Both the position numbers and the translations under genes were made by a program. 64,000 bases of DNA from Siniperca chuatsi (Eukaryota > Chordata > Actinopteri > Centrarchiformes > Sinipercidae), in assembly GCF_020085105.1 (NCBI RefSeq), contig NC_058045.1, positions 4,354,333 through 4,418,332 of the forward strand. The letters are read 5' to 3'. The number at the start of each line of letters is the position of its first letter. Within the stretch, counting starts at the first letter, position 1. The notes beneath the pieces were generated by a model. That model had not been told where the DNA came from, searched no databases, and saw only the letters and a list, made by a program, of their open reading frames with translations. Shown in pieces: positions 43,720-55,905 of the stretch.

Positions 43720-46700
43720 TCAGGCCTCTATAGAAGTGGTGGGGTCGGGCTCGGTGAGAGTGGGGGCAATGAAGCTGACCCGGACTTCCCGGGTGTAAAA
43801 ACCCCGAAGAACCCCGTCCACAACAACATCTGGGAGGTCTGCAAGACAGAGCTCAGGCTTTATACTGTGTCGGCAAGGTTGTCATGCCTTTCAATGCTTT
43901 TCAATTCAAAGTTACAGAACCAAACAAGGAAATGCACACAAAAGTACGGAGTCAGTAGCTGTTTGTCAGTGTTGAAGCAGTCTGTTCTTTCCTACCTGAT
44001 GTGCAGTCAGAGAGATAAGGATCCTGAAAAAATCCCAACACTCGCTGATGTGGTAACTGATAACTGAGGAAACAAAGGCAAAATGTGATTGATTAGTCCA
44101 ACGCAACTGGAATGTTTCCTCAAACATCAAAATTATGTGTGGACCAATAATAACTTTTATCATTGGTGTGAAACACATTAGTATAACTGCACTAGCGCAC
44201 TGTGTCATTCAGTTATGTGCACATTCTGGTTCAGTTTGTGCCAGAAACATGATAAGGGGGCTGGGTGCTGACACAGATCTTTTAATGATATAAACAGGAC
44301 CGAGCCCGTCCTTAAGGGGGGAATGGAGTCAATCCAGCGCCCTGAGCTGGGGGGCGGCCCTAAAGTGCAACACACACTGACCGTGTTGTGAAGCGTCATG
44401 TCATTCGATGCAGGTAAATTAACGCCTGCAACACTCACCGGACAGGACAGATATGGACAGAAGAAGTCAAAAAATATGGCAGCCTGGATGTGTCGCTAGT
44501 GTGTCAGCTTACATAAAAAATAATACATGCAGGTGTTGCTCTTTACAGTGATTGTATATATATTTTAGTTTTTTTTCACGCCTCTTGGGTTTTGAATTAG
44601 GCTTTATATGAAACCTGCAGGACTCCAAAGAAATAAAATATTCTCAAAAGGTAAGATATAGCAAGTGTTATATTGTAGTCATTATAATGCATCTGTCATT
44701 ACTGAAATAATGGTGCTGTAGAGACAAGAAGAAAGTGGAGGCAACTCAGATTAATCTCCTGTGTACAGGGCTCAGTATTCATACAGTAGTAACATCCCTT
44801 CTAGTAGACACAGTACAGAAAAATGGGAAATGCTAGTAAAGATCTTACCTGTAATCCTGACTGTCCAATTCATCAAATGATCTGAAATTAGCATAAATAA
44901 GTATTACAGATTTCCTGTCAAAATAAAGGTTGCTATACATGTTTACAACTCTAAAGGCTACTCTATGGTACAGAAAGTAACTTCCTTTTGTTTATAGTTA
45001 CAATATTTTTTTATAAAGAGGATAATCCAACTTGCCCACATACTGTCCACTACTCTACAGAAAAAAACAAAGAGTAGCCTGGACTGAACTGAAGATTTAA
45101 ACCTACAACACTGAAAAAAACACACCCACAGGAGTACTGTTATGTTATGTATCTGTACATTTCTCCTTCCTTGATCATTAGCTATATTGCTATATTGTGG
45201 GTTAGTCAGTGCTGCTGCTCCACTCCACTGTGAGAAATGTGTTCAAAGTTTTTTATTATGTTGCTGCATTGCCCCCAATCCAAAAATAGAGGACCTAAAT
45301 ATAGCAACATGTCAGAGGTCTCTAGATGCAGTCACAGGAGTCCGGGCTGAAGGACTTACTCCATGCTGCTGATCTTGTTTCCTGTGTGAAAGTGTTTAAC
45401 ATGGAGGAAGTCCAGCAGCACCTGCGGCACGTCTTCATTTTGATAGATGATCTCCTGGCCAACAGAGAACAATCTAACTTGTAAAATGGTATTTTTGTCA
45501 AGCAAGATGTCAAAGCTTGTGCCTTTGAAGGTTTATGAATGAATAAACTGGACAAGGGGCAAAACACAAAACACATTTTCAATATACTGTACATCAGTGA
45601 AAATCGTATGTTTAAGATTAAAGTAAAATTCACTCTAAAATGTTTGTTTTGTGCAGTTACACTCCTTAATATAATAATACAAAATAATCACGTGTAGACT
45701 TTTGATATCATATGACTCTTTATTTTATTACTTACTTATTCTCTTATTTCTCCTTGTTTTATATGTTGCCTTCTCTATCTCCTTATTTTGCTTTTCTTAT
45801 TCCTGTAAAGCACTTTTTTTTTATAACTTCTGTTTTGAAAAGTTCTATATAAAGTAAGTTTGGTTGCTTGCTTACTGATGGCAGAAGGGGCAGTTCAGCA
45901 GGACAGAGGCTTGCTGCTAAAGGATATCGGATTGAAAGACGAGGGCTGACTCTGCGGGAACACCTGGATGTCTTACCTGGATGTAGTCTTCCAGCTCCTG
46001 CCTCCTCTGCTCCAGAGGTTTGGTCCTCAGATGGGTGTTCCTTTTGTTTGGGAAATCAGGAGTCTGGATGATTTTCCTGAGCTGCAGGTGACACGAGATA
46101 CAACATGAACCTTTAAATCACCTGTAATGAACAGGCCACGATGGCACACGACACATAAAATGGCCGAAATTAAAGCTACCTTGTGGAGTTTTTGACCACT
46201 AGTAGCGCTATAGAGCAATGTTTTATGAATGGGTCCCCTGTTTTGCACGTGTGAGCACGATTCACATCTTGCTGTTGGTTTCACACTATTCCACTGATTG
46301 TAAGCTGGAGGCAGTAATGTACCAAGAAACACAGCAATGCGCCAACAAAGGCAGGGAAGAAGAAGACTGCTAGCCAGCAAATATGGATGCAAACAATGCA
46401 CGATTCAAAATATTTGAAAAATTATCTTCGCAAAGAAGATCCTTGTTCACTACTACCTCAAGTTTTTGCACTACAACTTGCATATTACACTAATATTTGT
46501 GTATAATTTATATATATGTGTGTATGTATGTATATGTATGAAATTAGTTAGCCAATTCTCCGTATTATAATATCCATCTACAAATATTTCAATAAAATAA
46601 CTACAATTTTCAAATTTTCCTGTTTCTGTTTCCCCAAACATCACGGTTATTGTAAATTCCAATCACGATGGTTAGAATATATTAAATTTGAAGAATAGAA

Positions 46701-49700
46701 ATATTTTTGACCTCAAGTCGATGTGCAAAATTTTCGGAACTTTTCCTTATCTTGTTTCAAACCCCAATACATACATTCACAAATGCAAGAGACCATCAAA
46801 GTGAAGCTTCCTTGTGATTTTAAATTCATGTAACATGTCTTACTTTATGTTACAAAGAAATCAGTCATTCAGTAACACCGTATTAATCATATTAATTGTG
46901 ACTGTGGCTGTAAAGTAAGTTCTATATACATACTTTTCTGTGCAGAGTCTGGAATTCTCTGCTTCTTCTGAGCACAAAATGTTTCCTCCCGTTAAACAAG
47001 ACTTCAACTCGGAAAAGCTGCAAAGAAAAGACAGAGGGAGACACACAGAGGATTTATTCACAATCTGTCATTTAGTGAATTTAATGTTTGCCAGGTTGAA
47101 CATTTAAAGTGACCAGAAGTGTGTCATGCTTTTCAAAATGATGGTGAAAATAAACCCAATATATTTTTGCTTAATCATCAAGTTCATTCTTTAAACAGAC
47201 ATGGTTCAAGAAGGAATATCATTTAGTTTTTCCACTTTATAGTGTGTGTGTGTGTGCTGTAATATACATTTACCGCCACATTTAAAACAACATAATCCCA
47301 TCAGGTGAAGACAGACATTTGGCAACAATCAAATATATCAGGTATCCAACTATAAATGCAACTTTTTGTGCTGAACTAACAGCTTTAACTAATACTCTAG
47401 TACAGATTTCTCTCTAAATACCACATACAAGTTTGTCATACTGCTGAGCTAGTTTTTTGTAAAAAACAGTGTTATAAAGCCAATTTAAATTAATTTCAGA
47501 TTAAGGACTTTAATCATCTTGCAGCAAAAAAAAAAAAAAACATGTCTTGAGATTCTTACAATCATATTTAGCAATTCTGGGACCCATTTCAAACTCTGTG
47601 TTTTAGTGTGTTATTCCTTAGAAGTTTGCATCATGACACGACAACATCATTTCTCCACCAGGAAGAGGCACAGAGCGTCAGCTTTCATTCTCAAGAAATC
47701 CGTGTCAACAGAAGAAAGGCCTGTTTATTACAGCTATACACATGAATGACACAATCACTGCTGTTAGGTTCCTGTGATGTTGTGACACACTGCTGAAAAA
47801 CCAGTTTTAATACATATTTAATACCTAATAACACACGGCATGTATGCTAGGATGTACACTACTGTTTATCATGTCCGTGGGTTTACATGATTATTTCTGA
47901 TTTCTCAGGTGGTTATCCAGCATGGATTCTTCATTTTAAAACATTAAGATAATCATTGAGATATTACTTGTAATGGTTTACTGTAAACAAATCGCTGCAC
48001 TTTTATAATAACATCTTGGATTTTGAACAAACTGGCCAAAGACCTTTGTGATAAAACTAGTTTCAAAAAGGGTAAAAGCTTTGTCAGTAAACTTTAAGGT
48101 TCAGTGTCTGTGTTGTCTTTCAGTGAACCGCATTTGATCTGCAGGAGCTTTTGTTGTTTTCACAATAGAACTGGTCAAAGCATATAATTTAGGTTAAAAT
48201 AGTACAGTATTTCCCAGGCAGATGGGAAGAACCTCAGTTCTGCAAACATAACTCAACATTTATATTGATCAAGAAAATGGTTTCATGTCAAACTTGCGCA
48301 TCGCTGCGCCGTGAAAATACTAAATCTGAACACAGACTGAAATATTTTAACAATTCTTTTAAAGCAGACACTTTAGTTTAATGTCCTTATATACACTTAA
48401 GTTGACATTTATCTCAGCCTTCCCTCCTCTTGCAACAGATGCCCAATTAAAACCTTTTCAGACGACTGCAGTGCAACATCAGATGTATTTCATGCTGTCC
48501 TCACTTACAGATGAATGAATTGGGTGGCAAAAAAAAAAAAATCTAAACATAATAGAGAATAATCAGGAATAAAAACTAATGAAAAGAGCGTTGTGCTGCC
48601 GGGGGAAACTGAATACTTGAGGGTTTGTGCAGAACAAACTGCAGGATGTCGTCCTCGTACCGTTACAGCTGAACAAAAACCAAACTGAGGTCAGTTCAGC
48701 ACACTACAGCCCTTCCTCTTCTTCGTGAGTCAGCTGGAACAAATTCCCCAGGCTGGTGTCAATTTTTTTTACTATTTTAAAATGTAGGTGGGAATACGAT
48801 TTATTACAAATTCATAACTAGGTGACTGTTCTCTGGAAGTCTGTTCAATGCTAAGTTACACTTCAGCCCCATGCATTTAACTTGAGTTTATAATCACACC
48901 AATAAACAAGCATCGCAGAAAGGTTTAGTAATACATTAACAGAGTTTAGACACCATATTTGTTCATTTTACCCTGTGCCTTCCCTTAATAAGCCTTTAAA
49001 CAGGATGCACCCAAGTCTGTGGTTCCCACTGTAGGGTACTGTGTGTCAGAGTGTGTGTGTGTGTATTCAGGCAGAGGGGGGAACGTCAGTATAATGTCAC
49101 CAATGTTTTACAGCTTTCTGCACTAATTAGTGTTTGAAAAGGGAGCAAAATAACATTATATACCCAACTACAGAAAACCTTCTCAGACAAAGGTCACAGG
49201 TAAAGAAACATTTTGAAATGATGTATATTATGGCCCTTAGATACTTGAGTACATTTACTAAGGTACAGTTTTAAAATATTTTCCATAACTATTTCTATCT
49301 TGTGAGACTATGTACTTTTACTTAAGTGCGTTTTAGATGAATATTATCTGACAAATGTACCACTTTGGTTCACTGTTTATTTAAACTGGTCAGCAGTGTA
49401 CAGTCCTATCTAGAGCCAGTGACTGGTTTGTCCGTTCTGGGCTACTGTAGAAACATGGCGGTGCAACATGGCGGCCTCCGTGGAAGGGGACCCGCTCTCT
49501 CTGCAGAGACAAACGGCTTATTCTAAGGTAATGAAAACACAACGATTCTTATTTTCAGGTGATTATAGACTAATGAAAACATACTTATAAATATTATATT
49601 CCATTTCTGCCAACAGCTCCTCCTAAATGTGACACACTGGACCTTTAAGTAAAAGTACTAATACCACACTGTGAAAATACTACAAGGAAAAGTCCTGCAT

Positions 49701-51518
49701 TCAAAACTTTACTTAAGTAAAAGTATGTTAGTATTCTTAGCAAAATTTACATAAAGTACCAAAAGTAAAAGTACTCATTCTGCAGTAAAATGGTCCCTGT
49801 CAGTGTTTTACTGTTATATCTGATGTTCCTGGATTAATATTACTGCTGCATGCTTAATGCTTAATGTTGCATTTTACTGCTCTAGTTGTTTAAGGTTGAG
49901 CTCATTTTAACTACTTTATATACTGTTGGGTAGTTTCATCTACAGCAATGCATCATGGTCTAAAAGATCATCAATTTTGTAGCGTCGCTGTCCTGTGAGA
50001 ACCACGTATCTCTAAAAAGTCAACTTTTCATGAGCTCAGAAAAACAGCCCTGTTTTCAGCTTTGTGCTGATGCATTTTCCAGCTGATCCAACTGGGGTTC
50101 AATTGTTTATATAGCTTAAGAAGTAAGTTTTTCTCAACCCATAAATGAACACTTCATCCTTCAGTTTATCAGAAAAATTCAAAATCACAGAATTTGGAGA
50201 TACATGGTTTTCACTGGACAGGAAGGGTATGAAAAGTTGTAATCTTAAAAGTAACTAAAGCTGTCAGACAAATGTAGAGGAGTAAAAAGTAGAATATTTG
50301 CCTCTGAGATGTAGCGGAGTAGAAGTACAATCTTGAGCTTCCATTTTATGCTACATTATACTTCTACTCCGCTACATCTCAGAGAGAAATATTGTACTTT
50401 TTACTCCATTGCATTACTTTTACTTTTGATCCTTTAAATACATTTTGCTGACAGTAATTTCTGTACTTGCAATTATGTATGAATGCAGGACTTTTACTTG
50501 GAATTGAGTAACTGCTGTATTGTTACTTTAACTTAAGTAACAGAATACTTCTTCTACCATAGGAAGTACTTTGAGTACACGGTTTCCTCCTCCTGCTCAA
50601 ATGCATGCCTGGAGGTGTGTGAGCAACTGAGGTCATGCGTGTAAATATATTTACAACAAAGTCCATATTACGTCTCCGTGTAGAAAGTCTTCAAAGTTCA
50701 GTTTTGAAGTACTTGTACTCCACTATATTTCAGAGGACAATATTGTACTTTTTACTCCACTACTTTTTTGACAGCTAAAGTTAATAATTACTTTTTAGTT
50801 TAAGATTTTACACACTAAAACATATGATGACATCATAAAAATGTGATATTGTTGAATTGTTACAGATTCAACTACCCAAAAGTATATAAAATGTATGTAT
50901 GTTAAAATGAGCTCCACCTCACCAACTGCAACAATAAAGTACTGCTTACATGTTGATGCATCAATAATAAGATCCAGTCATATAAAAGAATAACCTGACA
51001 GGGCCCATTCTGTATAATGAGTACTTTTACTTTTGATATTTGAAGTACATTTTGTTGCCAATTCTTCTGAACTTCTAGTTAGTAGAATTTTGAATGCAGA
51101 ACTTTTACCCGTAATGGAGTATTTACACAGTGGGGTATTGCTACTTTTACTCACTAAATTATCTGAATACTTCTTCCACCACTGAAACTTTTGCTAAGCA
51201 AAATTCAAATGCAAAAGTTCATTTTTATATTGATAGATTTAAAAGATGTGAGGTTTTTTCTTGCACCTCTGGATAGAAACCGGAGAAAGGCTGTGCTGAC
51301 TCACTTTCACTCTTCCTGCAGGTTACCTGGCTCACCTGGCGTCGCAGGTCACCTTTACTGCCAAACTATAAAGATGAGGTATAATAACACTGCAAAAAAC
51401 CAAAACAAGAGGTAGTTATGGAGGAATTATAAGTTAAAGTGTTTTTACGTCCTCACCTTTTTGGATTTTCCCGACTCATCCACCTCCTCTGCATCGATGG
51501 TATCGACACTTCAATCAT
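43720..51518 (-). CDS. snx22: Sorting nexin 22 (PX domain), apparently frameshifted in exon 1
   Basis: Exons on the minus strand are 51457-51518, 46934-47017, 45977-46081, 45360-45454, 44849-44881, 43996-44063 and 43720-43838, about 188 codons (human SNX22, 193 aa). Exon 1 begins MIEVSIPS, like human MLEVHIPSV. Later exons give FRVEVLFNGRKHF, TPDFPNKR, LEQRRQELEDYIQ, LLDFLHVKHF, VLGFFQDPYLSD and LPDVVVDGVLRGFY, the SNX22/SNX24 PX domain and tail. Exons 2-7 are mutually in phase. Exon 1 is not: the start frame reads IPSMQRRW and runs into TGA at the junction, whereas the acidic DAEEVDESGKSKK needed to join exon 2 is in another frame, consistent with one missing base or 3n+1 missing bases. The invariant PX motif R-R-Y-S-E-F reads R-R-S-R-E-F, losing the Tyr. 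PX proteins bind phosphatidylinositol 3-phosphate on endosomes. Possible pseudogene, sequence error or strain allele. Confidence 0.88.
49235..51185. repeat. Cluster of direct and inverted 'CAGTGGTGGAA' repeats
   Basis: Successive segments show the family's blocks. There is a fragment at about 49235-49360. A forward copy lies at about 49645-50335 (AAGTAAAAGTACTAATACCAC ... TGTAGCGGAGTAGAAGTAC). A reverse half lies at about 50340-50570 and a nearly complete reverse copy at about 50705-51185, which starts GTACTTGTACTCCACTATATTTC and ends ACTTCTTCCACCACTG. The arrangement creates long inverted repeats. Confidence 0.8.
50279..50407. repeat. Near-perfect inverted repeat (49-bp arms, 31-bp loop)
   Basis: Bases 50279-50327 are the reverse complement of 50359-50407 with three mismatches in 49. 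Both arms contain CTGAGATGTAGCGGAGTAGA or its complement. It arises where a forward and a reverse copy of the same repeat meet end to end. Confidence 0.9.
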
Positions 51519-51547
51519 CGGGAAATCTTCCTCCAGCACCATCGGAC

Positions 51548-51555
51548 TTTATAAA
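51548..51555 (-). promoter_or_regulatory. TATA-like element upstream of snx22
   Basis: TTTATAAA lies 30 bp upstream of the annotated ATG. That is very close for a TATA box with a start codon at 51518, so either the 5' UTR is only a few bases long or the match is chance. An additional in-frame ATG lies at 51542. Confidence 0.25.
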
Positions 51556-53814
51556 CTGTCTGCGATTAACTTTCCACAACTGGTTAGGAACTGAAAAGGA
51601 ACTTCACACGGGTTTCTCCGCGTCCAGGAACTGAAAAAAAACGTGTCCTAGTGTGTGTTGTCGCTCTCCGCTCGGTTTCCTCCTGTGCTCCACCTACGCA
51701 CTACTTTGACAAACCCATCCACCAGGAGCATCCAGGGCCATTAAAGGTGCAGTCAACCATTTAGGACTAAAAGTCCAGTCCGTGGCTGCTGCTGGACATA
51801 ATAATAATAATAAGCATGAGTTTAGTGCACATGAACGACACAATATCACAGGGCTGGAGTTTGTTGTCTCACGTTTAGTGGGCGGAGAGCATGTTGGCAA
51901 ACAATGTCAGAAAGTTTAATATCACTGTGTTACTGGTTGGCATGCTCTTAAGTTGTGTCATGTTCTAGTTCCAGAACTCTGTGTGCAGTCACATTTTTTG
52001 TGGTTTTAACACCTGTGGAAAAATGATTTGAAACTTCTACCCATGCACAGGGCCTTAGCCATTTTTACAAATAGTGAGTCCCCCTAAACCCTTGAAAACT
52101 TTGACCGGACATCAAAAATAAAGTCTGAAATAGATTTGAAATGATTTGGATCTTCCATATTTTACTTTTTCAATTCACTGTTCAATTACACTTTCTATAA
52201 ATCTTTCTATTTCTATTTGTTTCTATTTCTCAACATGACCATCTCCTTTTAGCTCTGTTTTGTTCTCCACCGTCTGAGAAAAATATCTGGCTCCTTAGCT
52301 ACGAAATGCTCCACTATGTTCACCAGCTAGTCGCTAACTGTGTCTGCCGATTGGGGCTGAACAGGTAGTGTACAGTGGATCAATCAGCGATGAAAGCGGT
52401 GAGACTGAACCAAAACAATAAAGTTGTCAGATATGACCTCAGCGGTGGATGTGTTCAAGCCCATGTTAAAGTAATAAAAGTAGGCAAATACTCAACTGCA
52501 ATTAAAAGTTCTGCATTCTGAATTTTTAAACTAGGTACATAAGTTTTAGTAGTAAAACGTGTAGTATCATCAGTAAAAGCCTACATATTGTGAAAAATGA
52601 GTGTTGAATCATGTATTAGCTGTATTTTAATGTAGTTGGTGGTCAGAAAACAATCCTTATATTCAGTAAAGGACAGCTCCACCATCAAAAATACAAATTC
52701 ACATGACACACAAACATCTGGATGGCCTAAATATTCATCTTCTAACACAAAGACTGTCTATCTTACTAAACTACTGATACAGAAATTAATAACAAAGTGA
52801 GTAAACTAGTGAACAGCCAACAAAATATCAGCTGTATTTTTCTGATTAAAAATGTAAATAAATAATCAAATTAAATTTTTTTTTTCCCACAAAGAAAGAC
52901 ACATATAACTTAAATCATCTAATACTTATTACTTTAATATAAATCTATAACAGCCTATCAGAGGTGAGTGAACTGTATTTTCTGAGTAAAAAGTTGAATA
53001 AACTCAAGACCATTGGGTTTAAAACTAACAGACAGACTTCAGAAACGTCACTTTCAAATCCAGGTTCACTTCCCACTGTGCTTGAAACACAAAGTAAAAC
53101 AATTTACTGGATATAAAAGGGATGTAAATCCAGACCACATAACACAACGCTGTACTCACATCCCCTCAGGCCCACTGCTCAAAATTCAAACCAAACTTTG
53201 TTTAGTGAGGAAAAAGTAATGTTGCACAAAGTGCTTCACAAACTAACAATTCTCAGCCATTTTTCCTGATTCACAATTTAAATACCACTTACAGCTCATT
53301 TCCCATGCCTCAACCAGAATCACATGCTCTGCCTGTGACCTGTCACCATGTGATTTATATCTTCCCATCCCTGTTGTTGCTCACTGTGTTTTAATTTAAG
53401 CAGGCAGCAAGCAGCTCTTTGCCAGGATATGTGACCTTACAGAGTCATAGATCACAGCAGGGTAAAAATACAGCAGTGATTTGCTCGTCGCGTTGCGTCA
53501 GCACCGTGTCTTACTACGGCTCATGTGAATCCGTGCCCTGCTGGTGAACACTCATTGTGTCTGAAATCACACTGTCAGCAGAGACACCAACCACCAACTT
53601 TTGTACATATTAACAAAAAGGAAGTCTACCTTGAAAATAACCTTTGAACATATTTTAAAATTGAATCATTCAGTTTTTCGTGTTGGACACTGGTCTCATT
53701 AAAAATATTAGTTTTTTATGCTGTCTTGTTTTTAGTTGTGTCTGTCTTACAGTATTTTTCAAATGATTCAATTTGAGTTTAAAGGAGTTTTATAGGACGG
53801 CAAGAATTTCACAC

Positions 53815-54260
53815 ATCAGAATCAGCTTTATTGCCAAGTAGATTTACACATACAAGGCATTTGCTTTGGTAAACATAGCAGAAATATGAGAAATATAAAG
53901 TACTGCAGGTCAAGAATCATAAATATAAAATTGACAATAAGATATTAAAGAATATAAAAAATATTATAAGAAAATAATAAAGAATATGTACAAATTACAG
54001 TTTATGCAATGTGCAAAATATTTACATGGGAATGTACAAAAGGTTACAGTATGAGTGTACTGTACTATAAGTGGGGAGTTGGGGGGGTGTGAGAGTCAGT
54101 GGCAGTGTTGATGAGGCCGGCTGCAGACGGAAAGAGGCTGTTTTTGTGGCCTGAGGTTTCGGGCGTGATGGACCGCAGCCTCCTGCCGGAGGGGAGTGTC
54201 TGAAACAGTTTGTGTCCGGGGTGGGAGGGGTCAGCCACAATCTTTCCTGCACACGTCATA
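53815..54260 (-). mobile_element. LINE 3' fragment of a second tail family
   Basis: At the left is AGAATCAGCTTTATTGCCAAGT, the tail of a common fish LINE in reverse orientation. At the right, the block GGCCGGCTGCAGACGGAAAG, CCGCAGCCTCCTGCCGGAGG and ACAATCTTTCCTGCACACGT is from the same element's 3' coding end. The tail differs from the TTTATTGATCCCCG tail at 40720 and 62658, so this is another family. Confidence 0.65.
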
Positions 54261-54471
54261 AAAGACGTGTAATTCTTCTAATCTACGTTATGAGGTTTTG
54301 AACACGACATCAGTTATCTGCAAGTCTGTGTATTTCTTGGCTAAAAGATCGGGCAGTATAATAGCATTTCACTATTACATGTTGCTTCAGTACTGTGAGC
54401 CTTGAGTATAAATTGATACATTTTCGAGTGGTGTTTATTGGTGTCAGGTTTAGTTAGAAACAAGGTCATCT

Positions 54472-54690
54472 TGATTTAAAGGAGTAGTTGGACATTTTGG
54501 GAAATGCACTCATTCGCTTTCTTTCCGAGAGTTAGATGAGAAGATTGATACCACTCTCATATCTGTCCATTAAATATGAAACTACAGCCAGGAGACGGTT
54601 AGCTTAGCATAGCATAAAGACTGGAAACAGGGGGAAACAGCAAGCCTGGTTCTGTCCAAAAGTAAAAAAACAACACCTACCAGTAATCAT
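54472..54690 (+). repeat. 'GACATTTTGGGAAAT...GGGGGAAACAGC' teleost repeat
   Basis: It contains GGACATTTTGGGAAATGCAC, TTTCCGAGAGTTAGATGAGA, ATTGATACCACTCTCATATC, GACGGTTAGCTTAGCATAGC and GACTGGAAACAGGGGGAAAC, followed by AGCAAGCCTGGTTCTGTCC. This ordered set of blocks is a highly repeated percomorph sequence, probably a SINE or MITE. Confidence 0.75.
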
Positions 54691-55705
54691 ATGCCTAGGC
54701 TTTTTGGACCTTTTGCCTCCCTGCCTTGCTCCTTTGCTTTGTTTACCTCTTTGGATTTTAACCTGATGCCATACCAGTAAACCTTGATGTAACTGACATG
54801 AATTGAAGTTGTAACTTAATCTTGTGAACAAGATGCATCAGTATCTAAATCAGATAATTTGAAATCTGAAATCAGGAAGAACAAGAGTTTCAACATTACA
54901 CATATACAGTATTTGGACTTTTGAATTCCCTTTTCTGAAACGAGTAGAAAGTGAAGGCAAGTCTTCAACTTCACACACTGGAGTTTGTCATTTATAAACA
55001 TACCAGCTGGTCTGGGGAGTGTGATGCAATTTGTCCGAGCCAGTGTGTGAATGAAAGACAGCACTGTCATCCAGAATAACTGTGTTAGCTGACGCATTCT
55101 TGAGTTCTGCACACAGTTCGACTGTGATGTTTACTGCTACAAACATTAAGTAGTTCATCCACATATACAACTCCTCATACAGACCAACAAAACTACACTA
55201 ATATACATAATAGAAAAATTATGCATTAACTGTCTGCCTAAACAATTTTGGCATAAAATCAATGCTTAATATGGACTTCAACAGATTTTCATTTAAATAT
55301 GTTTTAAGCTTTTGTTGTTTCTTGTCTCTTGTTAAAATCTAATTCAGTTCTAGTTATCTAATTTGTTCTGACCTGTTTCATCTTGGTCGTATTTCTTATG
55401 TTTATCTTCATATTGTTGGTTTATGCTTTCTTAAAGTGACAAAATAAAAAATACATATTTTTCCTCTTACCTGTAGTGCTATTTATCCATCTAGATTGTT
55501 GCAGAGTTTGAGATATCGGCCGTAAAGATGTCTGCCTTCTCTCGAATATTATGGAACTATATGGCACTTGGCTTGTGGCGCTCAAAGTGCCAAAAAATAC
55601 ATTAGAAAAACTCAACAGCAATGTCTCTTTCCAGAAATCACGACCCGGTTACTCAAGATAATCCAATGTATTTCTTTGGCACTGCATGAAACATCAAATG
55701 AAATA

Positions 55706-55711
55706 TTTATT
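55706..55711 (-). terminator. Candidate polyadenylation signal of dnai4
   Basis: AATAAA on the minus strand, about 195 bp after the dnai4 stop codon, consistent with a short 3' UTR. Confidence 0.5.
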
Positions 55712-55905
55712 TCATACCTTTCTAGATACTTTTCTAAAATTTCCCAAATTTTCTTAATAACTGGCAATAATTAAATTAACCACGATAACACAAACCTAAA
55801 GTGGCTCTCAAACAAAAGGCCAGCCTTGGTAGAATTACAAGTATACTGTTTGATATTTTTAATATGACAAATGGATTTAAACTTTTACATTGCAGTTTTT
55901 CAAGT

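Larger units (their letters stand above)
47018..51456 (-). other. snx22 intron 1 (4.4 kb, repeat-rich)
   Basis: Donor AAG|GTGAGG at 51456 and acceptor TTTGCAG before 47017 bound this intron. From about 49235 to 51185 it is packed with direct and inverted copies of the 'CAGTGGTGGAA' repeat. The part from 47.1 to 49.2 kb shows no exon or recognised repeat apart from a short (TG)n at about 49050-49065. Confidence 0.7.
51560..55705. other. snx22-dnai4 intergenic spacer
   Basis: No gene is supported. It holds a degraded 'CAGTGGTGGAA' fragment (about 52460-52620), a LINE 3' end (53815-54260) and a 'GGAAACAGCAAGCCTGG' repeat (54472-54690). The remainder is featureless A+T-rich DNA. Confidence 0.5.
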
